A stretch of 58,115 bases of DNA from CAZSCF01 sp964547585. Its GTDB lineage: Bacteria; Patescibacteriota; Minisyncoccia; Moranbacterales; UBA2206. The stretch is taken from contig CAZJOI010000003.1 of assembly GCA_964547585.1 (NCBI GenBank), positions 1-58,115 on the forward strand, given 5' to 3'. Positions 8,858 through 18,546 of this stretch are shown here, piece by piece; position 1 is the stretch's first letter, and every line of letters begins with the position of its first letter. The translations under genes and the position numbers were made by a program. The notes under the pieces are model-generated. The model saw only the letters and a program-made list of their open reading frames with translations, made no database searches and was not told where the DNA came from.

Positions 8858-9644
8858 CAAAGACTTTTTTAAAAATTATGCCGCAGAAAAAAATATTCCT
8901 TGGCAAGATCGAAATATCCTACTGGAATATTTGCAAGCTCAGATTCTCAAAGCACTTTCTTTGAGCAAGTTTAATGATCGAATTTCATTTTTGGGTGGTA
9001 CCTGTTTGCGTTTTGCGTACGGAATTAACCGTTTTTCCGAAGATTTGGATTTTGACCTGATTAAAAAAGTCGGTTTTAATGCTGAGGAACTGATGTTGGA
9101 TATTAAAAGCAGGCTGGAATTGCAAGGATTTCAAGTTGATGCTCGGACAAAAACTACTGAGAACATTCATATTATTTTTTTTAAATTTAAAAATGTCTTG
9201 CGAGAATTTGGTCTCAGCGCTCTCAAAGACGAAAAAATCTTAATTAAATTTGAAATTGACTTTAACCCGTATCGAGGTATTAGCGTTGAAACAAAATTTT
9301 CCGATAGCTTTAATGAGAGATTTCCAATGAAAGTAAATTCACTGGAAACACTTTTTGCACAAAAAGTTATTGCTATTGTTTTTCGTCCCTATCAAAAGGG
9401 TCGTGATTTCTATGATCTGGTTTGGTTTTTGAGCCAAAAGAATATTGAACCAAATTATGCGATTTTTAAGGAAAAGGGAATTGCAATTAATAATCGGAAA
9501 GAATTGATTGAATTTCTTCAAGCACAAGCAAAAAAAAGCGACTTGAAGCAAGCCGCTAAAGATGTTGAAAGATTTTTATTTTATCCGGAGCAGGCAAAAT
9601 GGATTTTAAAATTGCCGGAATATTTAAAAAGCTTCGAAAGATAG
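8847..9644 (+). CDS. abiEii: AbiEii-type nucleotidyltransferase toxin
   Basis: 265 residues. FLGGTCLRFAYGINRFSEDLDFDL near residues 48-71 is the hallmark GG-S-x-DLDF nucleotidyltransferase motif of AbiEii/MNT toxins; downstream RDFYDLVWFL is also typical. Known members (AbiEii, MenT) inhibit growth by NTP transfer to tRNA or similar targets; used as phage defence by abortive infection or as genome stabiliser. Complete length, catalytic residues present, so probably active. Translationally coupled to abiEi. Confidence 0.88.
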   Translation: MLPSKDFFKNYAAEKNIPWQDRNILLEYLQAQILKALSLSKFNDRISFLGGTCLRFAYGINRFSEDLDFDLIKKVGFNAEELMLDIKSRLELQGFQVDARTKTTENIHIIFFKFKNVLREFGLSALKDEKILIKFEIDFNPYRGISVETKFSDSFNERFPMKVNSLETLFAQKVIAIVFRPYQKGRDFYDLVWFLSQKNIEPNYAIFKEKGIAINNRKELIEFLQAQAKKSDLKQAAKDVERFLFYPEQAKWILKLPEYLKSFER

Positions 9645-9701
9645 AGTTTCTTAGAGCGAATTTGTTATTCTTCTAAATGCACCCTTTAGGAAGTTTGTAA
9701 T

Positions 9702-9730
9702 AAAAAATCCGGCTTTGCGGCCGGTTTTTT
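9702..9730 (+). terminator. rho-independent terminator after abiE
   Basis: Stem CCGGC / GCCGG with a 6-base loop, preceded by an A run and followed by TTTTTT, so it could work in both directions. It isolates the toxin-antitoxin pair from the next operon. Confidence 0.8.
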
Positions 9731-9779
9731 AATTTTTTCATTGTCAGTCATAGCGATAAGATTCCAGAAGGGTTGCATC

Positions 9780-9808
9780 TTGCCTGATAATGGCAATTGG
9801 GCTAAAAT
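9780..9808 (+). promoter_or_regulatory. promoter of the GT2-ugd-GT4 operon
   Basis: TTGCCT at 9780-9785, 17-base spacer, TAAAAT at 9803-9808; predicted start near 9815, about 21 bases before the ATG at 9836. Confidence 0.5.
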
Positions 9809-9835
9809 AACAATGTTAACTTTTAAACAATATTT

Positions 9836-10774
9836 ATGAGTGAAAAACCATACTTATCAGTGGTGGTGCCTCTGTACAATGAAGAAGAAAATGCTCGAGA
9901 ACTTCACAAAAAAATTGTTGAAGCTTGCAATCCTTTGGGCAAAGCCTATGAAATTATTTTTATTGACGATGGTTCATCTGATGCCACTGTCAAAAATTGT
10001 GAAGGCTTGACTCCGCTGAAGTTGATTAAGTTTCGAAAAAATTATGGGCAAACAGCCTCTTTTGATGCTGGTATCAAAGCGGCAGAGGGTGATGTAATCA
10101 TTACGATGGATGGTGATTTGCAAAATGATCCCAATGACATTAAGTTGCTTTTGGAAAAAATGGATGAAGGCTATGACGTTGTTTCTGGTTGGAGATTTGC
10201 CAGAAAAGATCCATTCATGAAAAAACTTTCTTCGCGCATGGCGAATCTGATGCGTAAACTTTTAGTGGAAGATAATATCCATGACAGTGGATGCAGTTTA
10301 AAAGCCTATAAACGTGAATGCTTCAAAGACGTTGATCTTTTTGGTGAAATGCATCGTTTTATGCCGGCTATTCTGCAATTTGACGGATACAAGGTCGGAG
10401 AAGTGAAGGTTAACCATTTTCCCAGAATTCATGGTACCACAAAATATAATTGGAAGAGGGGAATCAAGGGCATTGTGGATATGGTTTCTATTTGGTTTTG
10501 GAGAAAATATTCCAATCGCCCAGTGCATCTTTTTGGCGGCAGTGGCATGTTTTGCATTTTTGCCGGTTTTGCAGTTTTAGCCTGGATGTTGATTGCCAAA
10601 ATATTTTTTGATGTTTCTTTATCAGAAAAAATCTGGCCACTCATTGGAGTGTTTTTGATTATGATTGGCATTCAACTTTTCATCTTTGGACTGCTGGCTG
10701 ATATTTTACTCAAAAATTATTACAAGAGCAGAGGTACGATGAATTATTCAATTAAAGAAATAATTAATAATTAA
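9836..10774 (+). CDS. GT2 glycosyltransferase with C-terminal membrane anchor (GtrB/DPM-like)
   Basis: 312 residues. N-terminal GT-A domain: LSVVVPLYNEEENARELH, IDDGSSDAT and MDGDLQNDP (metal/nucleotide site), then SGCSLKAYKRE; two hydrophobic helices at about 236-262 and 272-297. This is the GtrB/bactoprenol glucosyl- or aminoarabinosyl-transferase (ArnC-like) layout. Predicted product is polyprenyl-phosphate sugar, the donor for ArnT/GT39-type enzymes encoded downstream. First gene of a four-gene operon, 12 bases before ugd. Confidence 0.92.
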   Translation: MSEKPYLSVVVPLYNEEENARELHKKIVEACNPLGKAYEIIFIDDGSSDATVKNCEGLTPLKLIKFRKNYGQTASFDAGIKAAEGDVIITMDGDLQNDPNDIKLLLEKMDEGYDVVSGWRFARKDPFMKKLSSRMANLMRKLLVEDNIHDSGCSLKAYKRECFKDVDLFGEMHRFMPAILQFDGYKVGEVKVNHFPRIHGTTKYNWKRGIKGIVDMVSIWFWRKYSNRPVHLFGGSGMFCIFAGFAVLAWMLIAKIFFDVSLSEKIWPLIGVFLIMIGIQLFIFGLLADILLKNYYKSRGTMNYSIKEIINN

Positions 10775-10786
10775 AATAAAAATCAT

Positions 10787-12094
10787 ATGAAAATTGTAGT
10801 TATTGGAAGTGGTTATGTTGGTTTGGTATCTGGAACTTGTTTTGCGGCTTTTGGTCATGAGGTGGTTTGTGTTGATACAGATGCGCAAAAAATTGAGAAT
10901 TTGAAAAAAGGCATTATTCCAATCTATGAACCAGGCTTGGATGATATGGTTGTGGAAAATACAAAATCCGGCAGATTACAATTTAGCACTGATCTTCGGT
11001 CGTGTGCTGGCGAAGCTGACGCAATCTTTATTGCTGTTGGAACTCCAACTTCTAGGCGTGGCGACGGCTATGCTGATTTGACCTATGTCTATGCCGTAGC
11101 CAAAGAAGTGGCCCCATATCTCAAAGGCTATACGGTTTTGGTAGACAAAAGTACCGTGCCGGTTGGAACAGCTCAGGAAGTTAAAAGAATAATCAAAGAA
11201 ACTAATCCAGAAGCCGATTTTGATATGGCTTCCAATCCTGAATTTTTGCGAGAAGGTGCGGCTATCAATGATTTTATGCATCCAGATAGAGTGGTGGTAG
11301 GAGTTGAGAATAAAAAGGCGGAAGAAGTGATGAGGGAAATATACAAGCCTTTGTATTTAATTGAAACCCCGATTGTTTTTACAAATTTGCAAACAGCCGA
11401 ACTCATCAAATATGCTGCCAATGGATTTTTGGCCACCAAGATTAGTTTTATTAACGAAATTGCCAATCTTTGCGAAGCAATTGATGCTAATGTTGTGGAT
11501 TTAGCTAAAGGTATCGGATTGGATAATCGTATTGGCAAGAAATTTTTGCATGCCGGTCCGGGTTATGGTGGATCATGTTTCCCCAAGGACACCTTAGCAC
11601 TTTGTCGAATTGCACAAGAACATGGCAGTCCAGTGCGTATCATTGAAACTGTGATTGAAGTTAATGCTGCCCAAAAAGCTCGAATGGTCGGAAAAATCAG
11701 AAAAGCTTTGGGTGGCAGCGAAGCGGGCAAGAAGATTGCCGTTTTGGGTCTGACTTTCAAACCAGAAACAGATGATATGCGCGATGCTCCAGCTTTGATG
11801 GTGTTGCCAGCTCTCAAGGAAAAAGGCGCCGAGGTTGTCGCAACTGATCCGCATGGAATGGAAGAAGCTAAAAAATATTTACCTGAGCTGACCTATGTGG
11901 ATGAACCCTATGCCGCAATCAAAGACGCAGATGCTGTAGTTCTTATGACTGAATGGAACGAATATCGCTCACTAGACTTGGAGAAAGTCAAAGAACTCAT
12001 GAAAGGCAATATTTTTATTGATTTGCGTAATGTCTATGAGCCGGAATTTATTCGTAAAGCCGGATTTGAATATGTCGGCGTAGGTAGGAATTAA
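10787..12094 (+). CDS. ugd: UDP-glucose 6-dehydrogenase
   Basis: 435 residues, normal length. Oxidises UDP-glucose to UDP-glucuronate with two NAD+. Visible: Rossmann GSGYVGLVSGTCFAAFGHEV at the N-terminus, AVGTPTSRRGDGYADLTYV, the VDKSTVPVGT segment, ASNPEFLREGAAI, catalytic GPGYGGSCFPKDT with Cys near residue 264, and the C-terminal LTFKPETDDMRDAPA. Supplies uronic acid for the local polymer; sits between GT2 and GT4 genes with 12-base gaps on either side. A relative of different specificity is encoded at 34445-35725. Confidence 0.95.
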   Translation: MKIVVIGSGYVGLVSGTCFAAFGHEVVCVDTDAQKIENLKKGIIPIYEPGLDDMVVENTKSGRLQFSTDLRSCAGEADAIFIAVGTPTSRRGDGYADLTYVYAVAKEVAPYLKGYTVLVDKSTVPVGTAQEVKRIIKETNPEADFDMASNPEFLREGAAINDFMHPDRVVVGVENKKAEEVMREIYKPLYLIETPIVFTNLQTAELIKYAANGFLATKISFINEIANLCEAIDANVVDLAKGIGLDNRIGKKFLHAGPGYGGSCFPKDTLALCRIAQEHGSPVRIIETVIEVNAAQKARMVGKIRKALGGSEAGKKIAVLGLTFKPETDDMRDAPALMVLPALKEKGAEVVATDPHGMEEAKKYLPELTYVDEPYAAIKDADAVVLMTEWNEYRSLDLEKVKELMKGNIFIDLRNVYEPEFIRKAGFEYVGVGRN

Positions 12095-12106
12095 AATAGT
12101 CTAAAT

Positions 12107-13258
12107 ATGAAAGTATTATTCTTCAACTACGAATATCCTCCCTTGGGCGGTGGCGCAGCTAATGCTACCGCCTATATTTTGGAAGAATATTCAAAGATTC
12201 CGGATTTATCCGTCGATTTAATCACGTCTTCAATTGACAGTGAATATCATTTGGAAAAAGTAGGTAATAATATTTCTATTCACAAATTACCGATTGGAAA
12301 AAATAAAAATAATCTGCATTATCAATCGCAAAAAGAGCTTCTGACTTACGCGTGGAAAGCTTATTTTTTTGCCAAAAAATTAATCAAAAAGAACAAATAT
12401 GATTTGTCGCATTCTTTCTTTACGGTTCCATGTGGGTTTGTTTCATTTTTGATCAAGAAAGAATATAATATTCCCTATGTTGTTTCATTGCGCGGATCGG
12501 ATGTACCCGGATATAGTGACCGTTTTGTATTTTTATATAAAATCATAAAGCCACTCATAAAACTTATTTGGAAAAATTCTTTTGCCGTTATAGCCAATAG
12601 CGAGGGATTAAAAGAATTGGCCCAAAAAACCAATCCAAAACAAGTAGTTGGGATTATATATAATGGAATTGATATTGAAAATTTCAAGCCAAAACCAGAA
12701 GCTAGACCAGTAAATAATTTTATTATTACACTGGGCGCTTCTCGAGTAACAGAGAGAAAGGGAATTGATTATTTAATAAAAGCTTTGGCTAACTTGGTTC
12801 CGCAATATTCTCAATTACTTTTGCGAGTAATGGGAGAAGGCGATGCTAGGGAGTCTCTGGAAAAGCTAGCTAAGGATCTGGAATTAGAAAAAAACATTGA
12901 ATTTATTGGCCGCATTCCGCGAGAAAATACCGCACCATATTATCAAGAAGCCAGTATTTTTGTTTTGCCGTCTTTCAACGAAGGTATGAGCAATGCCATG
13001 CTCGAAGCCTTGGCTTCAGGCCTGCCGCTGATTGCCACCAATACTGGTGGTACAAGTGAATTGGTCGAAGAAGGAGTTAATGGTTTCATTGTTAAGATGA
13101 AAGACAGTCAAGATCTGGCTGATAAAATAGAAATTTTAATGAAAGATGAAGATTTGAGGAAAAGAATGGGCGAAGCCAGCCGCAGAAAAGCTGAATCAAT
13201 GAGCTGGGAAAAAGTGGCCAAAAAATATGGAGAGCTTTATGATAAAATCAAAGCATGA
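12107..13258 (+). CDS. glycosyltransferase family 4
   Basis: 383 residues. FFNYEYPPLGGGAANAT at the start is the acceptor-domain glycine loop; the C-terminal Rossmann domain shows TLGASRVTERKGIDYLI, VMGEGDAR, and LPSFNEGMSNAMLEALASGLPLIAT with the E-x7-E catalytic element. Standard retaining GT4 of surface glycan synthesis. Its stop overlaps the next start (ATGA), so it is coupled to the YbhN-like protein. Sugar specificity unknown. Confidence 0.92.
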   Translation: MKVLFFNYEYPPLGGGAANATAYILEEYSKIPDLSVDLITSSIDSEYHLEKVGNNISIHKLPIGKNKNNLHYQSQKELLTYAWKAYFFAKKLIKKNKYDLSHSFFTVPCGFVSFLIKKEYNIPYVVSLRGSDVPGYSDRFVFLYKIIKPLIKLIWKNSFAVIANSEGLKELAQKTNPKQVVGIIYNGIDIENFKPKPEARPVNNFIITLGASRVTERKGIDYLIKALANLVPQYSQLLLRVMGEGDARESLEKLAKDLELEKNIEFIGRIPRENTAPYYQEASIFVLPSFNEGMSNAMLEALASGLPLIATNTGGTSELVEEGVNGFIVKMKDSQDLADKIEILMKDEDLRKRMGEASRRKAESMSWEKVAKKYGELYDKIKA

Positions 13259-14232
13259 AAAAAATACTAAAAAACAAAACTGTAAAATTTATCATCAAGG
13301 CTGCTGTCAGTCTTGGCTTTGTGGCCTATGTCATTGTTAAAGTCGATTGGGCAGATGTTTTGGATGGAATCTTGAGTGTTTCTTGGTGGCAAGCCATCCT
13401 CTATATCTTTGTTCTTTTGGTGGGAATGCTCATTTCTTCTTATAAATGGAAAATATTGGCTGAATACAAGGATTTTAAATTTTCTCTTTTTGATTATTTT
13501 AAATTCTATTTATCTGGAACGTTTATTAACAATTTTATGCCTTCTTTCGTGGGTGGAGATGCCTACAAGGCCTATCAAATTGGGAAAGATAGTGGACGTT
13601 TTACTGAAGCAACATCCACGCTTTTTGTGGACCGAATTACGGGTTTAGTTGGAGCCATGATATTGGCTTTAGTTTTTTCTCTTTTGAATATTATGGATGT
13701 TCTGAAGAGTAGTACTTTGATTGTTGTAAATATCTTAATTATTCTGTCTTTTTTTTCAGATATTGTGATAGCCTGGATGAAAAAATCGGAATTTTGGAAA
13801 AAAATAGTTATAAGATTTTTGCCAGAGAAGGTTATTTATTTGATTAAAGAAATTTCCAGCTATAGCCAGAATAAAAAACTGTTGAAAAAAAGTATCCTCT
13901 TGGCGATGGTCTATGATTTTATTGGAATCGCCTTGGTTAACTATGTTCTTTTTTGGTCACTGGGTATTCATATTAACATCATAGATTATCTATCTGTGAT
14001 ATTTCTGACTACCATTGTGGCTTCCATACCGATTACAGTTAACAACATTGGTATCAAGGAGTGGTCCTATATCGCTTTTTTTGGGGCTGTGGGCATCGCT
14101 TCCTCGCCAGTCATAACCGTAGCCATTCTGAGCCGAATTTTGCAAATGATCGTCAGTTTCTTGGCTCTGCCGATGTATCTGAAAAACAGCCATACTACAA
14201 AGATTTCAAAAATAATTCAAGAAAAAATATAG
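13255..14232 (+). CDS. YbhN / LPG-synthase-TM-type membrane protein (UPF0104)
   Basis: 325 residues with about eight hydrophobic helices. SSYKWKILAEYK, FYLSGTFINNFMPSFVGGDAYKAY and IPITVNNIGIKEW are typical of the lysylphosphatidylglycerol synthetase/YbhN transmembrane domain, a family proposed to flip or move lipids and lipid-linked sugars. Next to a GT4 and a GT2 it may handle the glycolipid they make. Last gene of its operon, followed by a terminator. Family firm, activity unproven. Confidence 0.85.
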   Translation: MKKILKNKTVKFIIKAAVSLGFVAYVIVKVDWADVLDGILSVSWWQAILYIFVLLVGMLISSYKWKILAEYKDFKFSLFDYFKFYLSGTFINNFMPSFVGGDAYKAYQIGKDSGRFTEATSTLFVDRITGLVGAMILALVFSLLNIMDVLKSSTLIVVNILIILSFFSDIVIAWMKKSEFWKKIVIRFLPEKVIYLIKEISSYSQNKKLLKKSILLAMVYDFIGIALVNYVLFWSLGIHINIIDYLSVIFLTTIVASIPITVNNIGIKEWSYIAFFGAVGIASSPVITVAILSRILQMIVSFLALPMYLKNSHTTKISKIIQEKI

Positions 14233-14243
14233 CTTATTTACGC

Positions 14244-14276
14244 AAAAAACACCTCTGTTTATTTCAGGGTGTTTTT
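14244..14276. terminator. bidirectional terminator between convergent operons
   Basis: AAAAACACC-T-CTG pairs with CAG-GGTGTTTTT around a short AT loop. T runs on both strands fit termination of both the rightward YbhN operon and the leftward gene ending at 14287. Confidence 0.8.
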
Positions 14277-14286
14277 GTTGAAAAAA

Positions 14287-16176
14287 TTATTCTTCTGATT
14301 TTATTATTTTGACGAATTGCTCGGGTTTTCTGTTAATTTCTATTGACCAGACAGGGTCTTGTGTGTAGTAATAGGAGCTTGGTTTTTTGGCTATTTCTGG
14401 ATATCTCCAAACAAATTGATGACGAATGACACCTCTTCTGGAAAGAATAAAATAATCAGGAACGGTTTTATTTAAATCTATTTTATAATCTCTGATGCAT
14501 CTGCCTTTGATAAACTGGCAAATGGCGCTTCTATCAGTCCAAATTGTTATTTTTTCTGGTTCCGGCAAACTATTTAGATATTTCGCGGCCTCATATTCTC
14601 CATATCCCCATGAATCGGTGATAATGAAATTTTTTGGCAGAAGAAAATTTGAATAGTTAAAATAGAAAGGCTTAGACATCCAGAGGGAAAATATGCCAGA
14701 GGCTATGATTAAAATAGCGGCAATAATCCTAATTGTTTTTTGATTATATTTTTTGATGTTCTCGGTTAGCTTAAAGACAGCTATCCCTCCCAGAAAAGCA
14801 AAAAGGGGATAGAGCATGATGCTGTAGCGGATATTGGCGGAAACATTGGAAAAAATAAGAGCTGAAAAATAGACAATGGGCACCAGTGTACAAAAGAAAA
14901 CATAGGTTTTGAATTTTTCCAGTCCTTTGAAAAATATACTGGACCAAAGGAATAAAATACCCACAATCAGCAATGGAATTTGAGAAAAGACAAATGGATA
15001 GAATTGCATAAGTAGTTCCTTGGAAACTTTCAGTGGAAGAATGTTGTTTTGCAAAATTCCGTCAAAAACTTCTTTACCGTTTCGGTACATATCGTCTATT
15101 AGTTTTTCGAAGGGAATTATTTTTTGTCCAGTCAGCGTGTTGAGAATAACAATGACAAAAATCAAAAGCATTAAAGCGCTCAGCGCCTTGAAAAACTTCT
15201 GTTGATTTTCAAAAAACCAAGAGCCGATTTTTTTGAGGAAGAAATTTTTGCAAAGAAAAATATCAATGAGAATCAGAAAAACAATCAAAACCAAAGGAAT
15301 GGCGATGGCTGAAAATCCAGGCGCACCGATAGTACCACGGTAAAGATATTTAATTTTCACAAATACTGCCGGCAAAAAGACAGAAAAAGTAAAAAGACTT
15401 CCAATAAAGATGAGGAATAGTTTTGATAAATTTTGAGAAAAATATTCTTTTGTTTTCTCTTTATGTTTTTTAAAATAAATAAAATATTCTGAAAACATAA
15501 TCAAAAGAAAAAACGGAAAAAGAATGTTAGCCGAATATTTTGACAGCAAGCTAAGACCGGTAAAGAGAGCTGTCAAAAAAATAAACTTTTTCTCGTTGGT
15601 TTTTAGTAGTGCAAAATAGGCGAAAATGGCAGCTGCTGAAAAAGTCCAGAGAAGAGAATCGGGGTTCATTATTTGTGAAATGCCAACCAGAATGGGAGAC
15701 ATGGCCATAAAAGCGACAGAAAAAGCTGCAATCCAGTCCGAATCAGTCATCTTTTTAATTATCCAAAAGAAAAAGAAAAGAAAAAGGCCGTTGAAAATAA
15801 GAATAGGGAAGCGAAGTGCAAAATTTACCTTCTCGGCTTTATCGGAATCATATACCGTAAAAAGATTATTTTCGGTTATGTTTTCATCCCTGATTCTCAA
15901 ATTTTCTGGATGGCGATCCAAAAGAAGTCCGGTTCCAGATAGAATCGCCACTGTAATTCCGGGCTTATCATTGACATATGTTTTTTTGAGGTCTTTGGCT
16001 TTGAGTGCTTTCCAGTATTGTGGGACTCTTTCAAATTTCCAGAAGTGCTCGTCGACTGTTTCAAATTTGGCCAAGTGATAAAAGCCAAAAGCATAAAAGA
16101 ATATTACGGACAAAAAAAGAGATACTATGGGAAGTTTTATTTTTTTTAACATATATTTTTTGGGAATGTGAATCAT
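14287..16176 (-). CDS. ArnT/GT39-type membrane glycosyltransferase (copy A)
   Basis: 629 residues, polytopic. The first extracytoplasmic loop carries the acidic TVDEHFW motif (GT39 catalytic Asp/Glu position) followed by NDKPGITVAILSGTGLL; the C-terminus ends in a soluble domain with EAAKYLNSLPEPEKITIWTD and a C-x6-C pair (CQFIKGRC). Predicted to transfer a sugar from polyprenyl phosphate to lipid, glycan or protein outside the membrane. Shares these landmarks with its neighbour at 16173-18455, so the two are tandem duplicates. Starts in an ATGA overlap with that gene; a second Met eight codons in is possible. Confidence 0.85.
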   Translation of the reverse strand: MIHIPKKYMLKKIKLPIVSLFLSVIFFYAFGFYHLAKFETVDEHFWKFERVPQYWKALKAKDLKKTYVNDKPGITVAILSGTGLLLDRHPENLRIRDENITENNLFTVYDSDKAEKVNFALRFPILIFNGLFLFFFFWIIKKMTDSDWIAAFSVAFMAMSPILVGISQIMNPDSLLWTFSAAAIFAYFALLKTNEKKFIFLTALFTGLSLLSKYSANILFPFFLLIMFSEYFIYFKKHKEKTKEYFSQNLSKLFLIFIGSLFTFSVFLPAVFVKIKYLYRGTIGAPGFSAIAIPLVLIVFLILIDIFLCKNFFLKKIGSWFFENQQKFFKALSALMLLIFVIVILNTLTGQKIIPFEKLIDDMYRNGKEVFDGILQNNILPLKVSKELLMQFYPFVFSQIPLLIVGILFLWSSIFFKGLEKFKTYVFFCTLVPIVYFSALIFSNVSANIRYSIMLYPLFAFLGGIAVFKLTENIKKYNQKTIRIIAAILIIASGIFSLWMSKPFYFNYSNFLLPKNFIITDSWGYGEYEAAKYLNSLPEPEKITIWTDRSAICQFIKGRCIRDYKIDLNKTVPDYFILSRRGVIRHQFVWRYPEIAKKPSSYYYTQDPVWSIEINRKPEQFVKIIKSEE

Positions 16177-18455
16177 AGATTGGCCTTTTCGGCTTTTATT
16201 ATCCTAACAAAATTATCCGGTCTGCCACCAAGTTCCAAATTCCATTCCGGATCACTTTCTCCATAGAGCTTATCCAGTCTCAAGAGATCCTTATTTTCTT
16301 CACTAATGCGATAGGTTGTCATTTTGCTAGTGCGACTTTCTCGACCTGCGGAAATTACAAAATAATCAATAGGTACTTGGTTTTTTTTGAGACCAAGATT
16401 GTTTGTACAAGATTTTCCGACGAAAAAGACACAGACCCCATTTTTATCGGTCCAAATAGAGATGTCCTTGGCGTCAGGCAAGCTATTTAGATATTGAGCA
16501 GCTTCAAAGCTTCCATCACCCATATCTTTGAGATTGAGGACATATTTTTGGGGCAAAGCATCACTAGCGTAACTCAGATAGAAAGGCTTAATAAAGTTCA
16601 GGCTATAAACAGAAAAAATCAGAAGGATGGCAAAAGCCAAATAGGCAGGAATATATTTTTTGATTTTTTCTGTGTTGAGAAATTGATTCACTCCAATGGC
16701 TGCCAAAATAAAAGCGATAGGATAAATGACTATCTGATATCTGACTGTGGCGCTTACATTGTTTATGCTGGAAGCTAAATAATAGAGAATGATGAAAGTT
16801 ATGAGATGAACAGCGACTGTACCTTCATCTACCAAGAATGTTTTTTTCCAAATATTTTTTGCAGCTAAAAAAATAAGAGCCACAAAGGCAAGAGGCAGAA
16901 TTCCAAAAATCAAAGAATAAAAATTAGCCAAAAACAGTCCAATTATCTGAGTGCTGAGATAGGCTGACTTGGGCGAGGCCAAAATTGATTCAAAATCAAG
17001 CCATTTCATCCCAGAATAGGTGTTAACAAAAGTTGCAGCCATAGAAAGAAGAAAAAAAGAAAAAATCACAGCGATTAATTTTTTTCTGTGTTTGGAAAGA
17101 AAATTCAAAAAACTGGAAATTATTTTTCCTCTGATAAGAAAAATGTCGAAAATAATAAAAGCGATTATTAAAATAAAAATGGGCCAAACTTTTTGAAAAG
17201 CCTGTGAAAACAGAGTATTTTTCAAAAGTCGAGATATTTCAACCCAAGCGGCTGGCAGCAAAAGCAAAAAAGTCAAGAGAGAAAAAAAGATGAGAGTGAA
17301 ATAGTCTTTTAATGATTTTTTCAAATAAGAAACAACTGAATTTGCGTAGCGTTCTTGATTGAAAACATATTCGGAAAAAATAAGCAAAAAAAAGAAAACA
17401 TATAAGATATTGGAGACATATTTAGTTAAAAGAGAAAGGCCAAGGAATATTCCTGCCCAATAGAGATAGGCATTTTGATCGTTCTTTTTATAAATAAAAT
17501 AACTTAGCATGGAAAGCGATAAAAATATCCAAAGCAAAGCATCGGGATTGATAATGGTGGAAATTCCCAAAAGAATAGGAGAAAGTCCAATAAAAATAAT
17601 GGAAGTGACGGCAGTTATTTTTCCTAACAATTTTTCAATGAAAAAATAAAAAACAAAAAGCATCAGCGAACTGAAAAGCAAAATAGGAAAACGCAAAAGA
17701 AAATTCACATGAAGGATGTTTCTATCGGCATCTTCTTGCCAAAGAATTTTTTTATATTCTTTTGGGTTTGTCCAAAGAAGTCCAATTCCGGATGTCAGAG
17801 CGACGGTAATCCCAGGCTTATCGCTTACCTGAGTTTTTTGCCATTCTCCGTCCAAAACATTGTTCCAAAACTTCGGTATCCGATCAAATGTCCAAAGAGC
17901 TTCATCAACTACGGCCTTCTGGGTCAAGTGGTATGATCCGAAACCCAGATTAAGGATAAAAACCAAGAGAACCACAGAGATAACTAGCCAACCCTGTTTT
18001 TTTATCCAAGGCATGAATTTCGGAGATGTATCAGAGTTTGGTTTTTTTCGGCAATCTACGATTAAATAGGCTAACAGAATAAAATAGATAACTGTTGCAA
18101 GGGGCAGGATGTTATTAAAAATCAAACAAAAAGTATTATCCACATTGCAAGTGAGTCGATCTATTCCATAGAGCAGAATTATTTCAGTTGGTAGGTAGGT
18201 CCAAAGAATTTTTTTAACGATTTTTTTGAAATCAAATTTTTGAATAAAAAAAACAATAGTTCCCAACGCGAGAACAGAGAGAAGGAAATAGATAAAAAAT
18301 ATGATAGAAAATGAATCTTTCAAATAAAAATAGGCAACTTGTTTCATTTTTAATGCAACAAAAAAAATCGAGTTGACCGTAAGGGCAAGTGAGAGAAAAA
18401 TCAAAATTACAGTTTCTTTATTTTTGAAGAAGGCCTTAATTTTATCTATGCTCAT
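16173..18455 (-). CDS. ArnT/GT39-type membrane glycosyltransferase (copy B)
   Basis: 760 residues from the ATG at 18455 (an in-frame TTG at 18473 is less likely). Same plan as copy A but with an extra N-terminal set of helices of about 150 residues: VVDEALW in the first catalytic loop, SDKPGITVALTSGIGLL, then a C-terminal soluble domain with EAAQYLNSLPDAKDISIWTD and a C-x7-C pair (CVFFVGKSC). First gene of the leftward pair. Substrate unknown; ArnT-like polyprenyl-P-sugar use is inferred from the family. Confidence 0.85.
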   Translation of the reverse strand: MSIDKIKAFFKNKETVILIFLSLALTVNSIFFVALKMKQVAYFYLKDSFSIIFFIYFLLSVLALGTIVFFIQKFDFKKIVKKILWTYLPTEIILLYGIDRLTCNVDNTFCLIFNNILPLATVIYFILLAYLIVDCRKKPNSDTSPKFMPWIKKQGWLVISVVLLVFILNLGFGSYHLTQKAVVDEALWTFDRIPKFWNNVLDGEWQKTQVSDKPGITVALTSGIGLLWTNPKEYKKILWQEDADRNILHVNFLLRFPILLFSSLMLFVFYFFIEKLLGKITAVTSIIFIGLSPILLGISTIINPDALLWIFLSLSMLSYFIYKKNDQNAYLYWAGIFLGLSLLTKYVSNILYVFFFLLIFSEYVFNQERYANSVVSYLKKSLKDYFTLIFFSLLTFLLLLPAAWVEISRLLKNTLFSQAFQKVWPIFILIIAFIIFDIFLIRGKIISSFLNFLSKHRKKLIAVIFSFFLLSMAATFVNTYSGMKWLDFESILASPKSAYLSTQIIGLFLANFYSLIFGILPLAFVALIFLAAKNIWKKTFLVDEGTVAVHLITFIILYYLASSINNVSATVRYQIVIYPIAFILAAIGVNQFLNTEKIKKYIPAYLAFAILLIFSVYSLNFIKPFYLSYASDALPQKYVLNLKDMGDGSFEAAQYLNSLPDAKDISIWTDKNGVCVFFVGKSCTNNLGLKKNQVPIDYFVISAGRESRTSKMTTYRISEENKDLLRLDKLYGESDPEWNLELGGRPDNFVRIIKAEKANL

Positions 18456-18509
18456 ATTTGCTTGGAAGCCCAAAATAGGCTAAAATTATTAAGTATTTAC
18501 CATTTTTAT

Positions 18510-18537
18510 ATTTTATCATAAAAGAGCGAAATTACAA
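18510..18537 (-). promoter_or_regulatory. possible promoter for the leftward GT39 pair
   Basis: On the minus strand TTGTAA (18532-18537), 16-base spacer, TAAAAT (18510-18515). The 91-base interval to 18547 must also hold the start signal for the divergent rightward gene, for which I see only a TATCAT element. Confidence 0.35.
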
Positions 18538-18546
18538 CTAAAATCA

